Shown: piece by piece, positions 13,047-13,420 of the stretch
Numbering within the stretch: position 1 is the stretch's first letter
How the letters are laid out: each line of letters opens with the position of its first letter
Notes under the pieces: generated by a model
What the model was told of the DNA's origin: nothing
Databases searched by the model: none
The model's input: the letters and a program-made list of their open reading frames with translations, nothing else
Made by a program: the position numbers and the translations under genes
NCBI GenBank assembly: GCA_022865525.1
Contig: JALHSV010000440.1
Location: forward strand, 1-13,420
Source: Thermodesulfovibrionales bacterium
GTDB taxonomy: Bacteria > Nitrospirota > Thermodesulfovibrionia > Thermodesulfovibrionales > SM23-35
Direction of reading: 5' to 3'
Length of the DNA stretch: 13,420 nt

Positions 13047-13420
13047 ATGGAAGACCCTGAACTGAAGGTTCTGTTGCCAAAAGAAAAGGTTGGTCTTATT
13101 GTTGTGCTAACCGGTAAGGGCAAAGGCAAGACCACTTCTGCATTAGGCATTACCCTGAGGGCTGCTGGATATGATATGAAGACCTGTATTATCGGGTTTA
13201 TGAAGGGTGTCCTGTATTCAGGCGAGATCGATGGCATAAAAAGGCTTGCACCGAATGTCGAACTTCACTTTGCGGGCAGGGGTTTCTGCGGGATTATGGG
13301 AGATCCGTATCCGTTTGAAGAACACCGGGCAAATGCTCAGAATGCGATGAAACTCGCAAAGGAGAAGATGTCTTCCAGTACATATGATATCCTCATACTT
13401 GACGAGATTAATAATGCCAT
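13047..13420 (+). CDS. cobO: ATP:corrinoid (cob(I)alamin) adenosyltransferase, CobO/BtuR family, partial
   Basis: The 5' part of a gene running off the right edge (about 124 residues of an expected 170-200). After MEDPELKVLLPKEK comes the nucleotide loop VVLTGKGKGKTTSALGITLRAAGY, matching the G-x-G-K-T-T-A-A-L-G signature of the CobO/CobA/BtuR family, and further on DILILDEINNA, the family's conserved Asp-Glu-Ile-Asn segment. Known: the enzyme transfers the 5'-deoxyadenosyl group of ATP to cob(I)alamin or cobyrinate diamide in the making or salvage of coenzyme B12. ATG 13047 is chosen because an in-frame stop lies two codons upstream (13041) and ATG 13043 runs into a stop. No good Shine-Dalgarno is visible. 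It diverges from the 84-residue gene. Confidence 0.92.
   Translation, partial: MEDPELKVLLPKEKVGLIVVLTGKGKGKTTSALGITLRAAGYDMKTCIIGFMKGVLYSGEIDGIKRLAPNVELHFAGRGFCGIMGDPYPFEEHRANAQNAMKLAKEKMSSSTYDILILDEINNA

Noticed and set aside
12998..13237. Minus-strand open frame over the start of the adenosyltransferase gene
   Set aside because: The plus strand encodes the conserved P-loop protein here; the minus frame shows no motif.
1..13420. CRISPR arrays, tRNA or rRNA genes, phage structural genes
   Set aside because: No regularly spaced direct repeats, cloverleaf-like segments, rRNA signatures or phage proteins were found in the window.

Overview
The window looks like the chromosome of a free-living anaerobic or subsurface bacterium. 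Housekeeping genes of ordinary bacterial type (gyrA, serS, comM-like, dgt-like, the start of a corrinoid adenosyltransferase) sit beside a stand-alone DRG/Obg-like GTPase with a TGS domain and a DUF255/thioredoxin-fold protein. Moderate G+C, the gene mix and a palindromic 'TGTCATTC...' intergenic repeat suggest Nitrospirota or a deltaproteobacterial (Desulfobacterota-type) lineage. That placement is an inference; no rRNA is present to fix it.

Layout. Positions 1-1800 are accessory DNA: a 3'-truncated IS256-family transposase, the tail of an unidentified broken gene overlapping by ATGA a CopG-like ribbon-helix-helix gene, and a complete DUF433/DUF5615 toxin-antitoxin-like pair on the minus strand. 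Positions 1861-5886 hold the divergent pair comM-like (minus) and gyrA (plus). They share a 81-bp control region in which comM appears to be transcribed leaderless. Positions 5887-6064 lie between two converging genes and hold a nested palindromic repeat and a second hairpin. From 6065 to 12926 everything is on the minus strand. In transcription order this is: an uncharacterised 84-aa protein and a DUF255 thioredoxin-fold protein; a strong hairpin; the probable operon DUF167-serS-dgt; an XRE/S24-like regulator with its own promoter; a putative small RNA; and the TGS GTPase. At 13047 a cob(I)alamin adenosyltransferase begins on the plus strand and runs off the window.

Most interesting signal. 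Three intergenic sites share a palindromic motif built on AGCATATGCT. They lie at the comM start/TSS (about 3391-3407), between the regulator and the GTPase (7207-7220), and upstream of the regulator itself (7893-7910). The 14 bases CATATGCTTAAATT are identical at the comM and regulator sites. The middle site is a perfect 14-bp palindrome just downstream of a good minus-strand promoter (TTTACA-17-TATATT). About 80 nt later comes a textbook intrinsic terminator, and just before it a CTCCCCCC stretch able to pair with Shine-Dalgarno sequences. I read this as a small regulatory circuit: a non-cleaving S24-like repressor controlling itself, a C-rich small RNA and the comM DNA-processing gene. This is a hypothesis from sequence pattern only.
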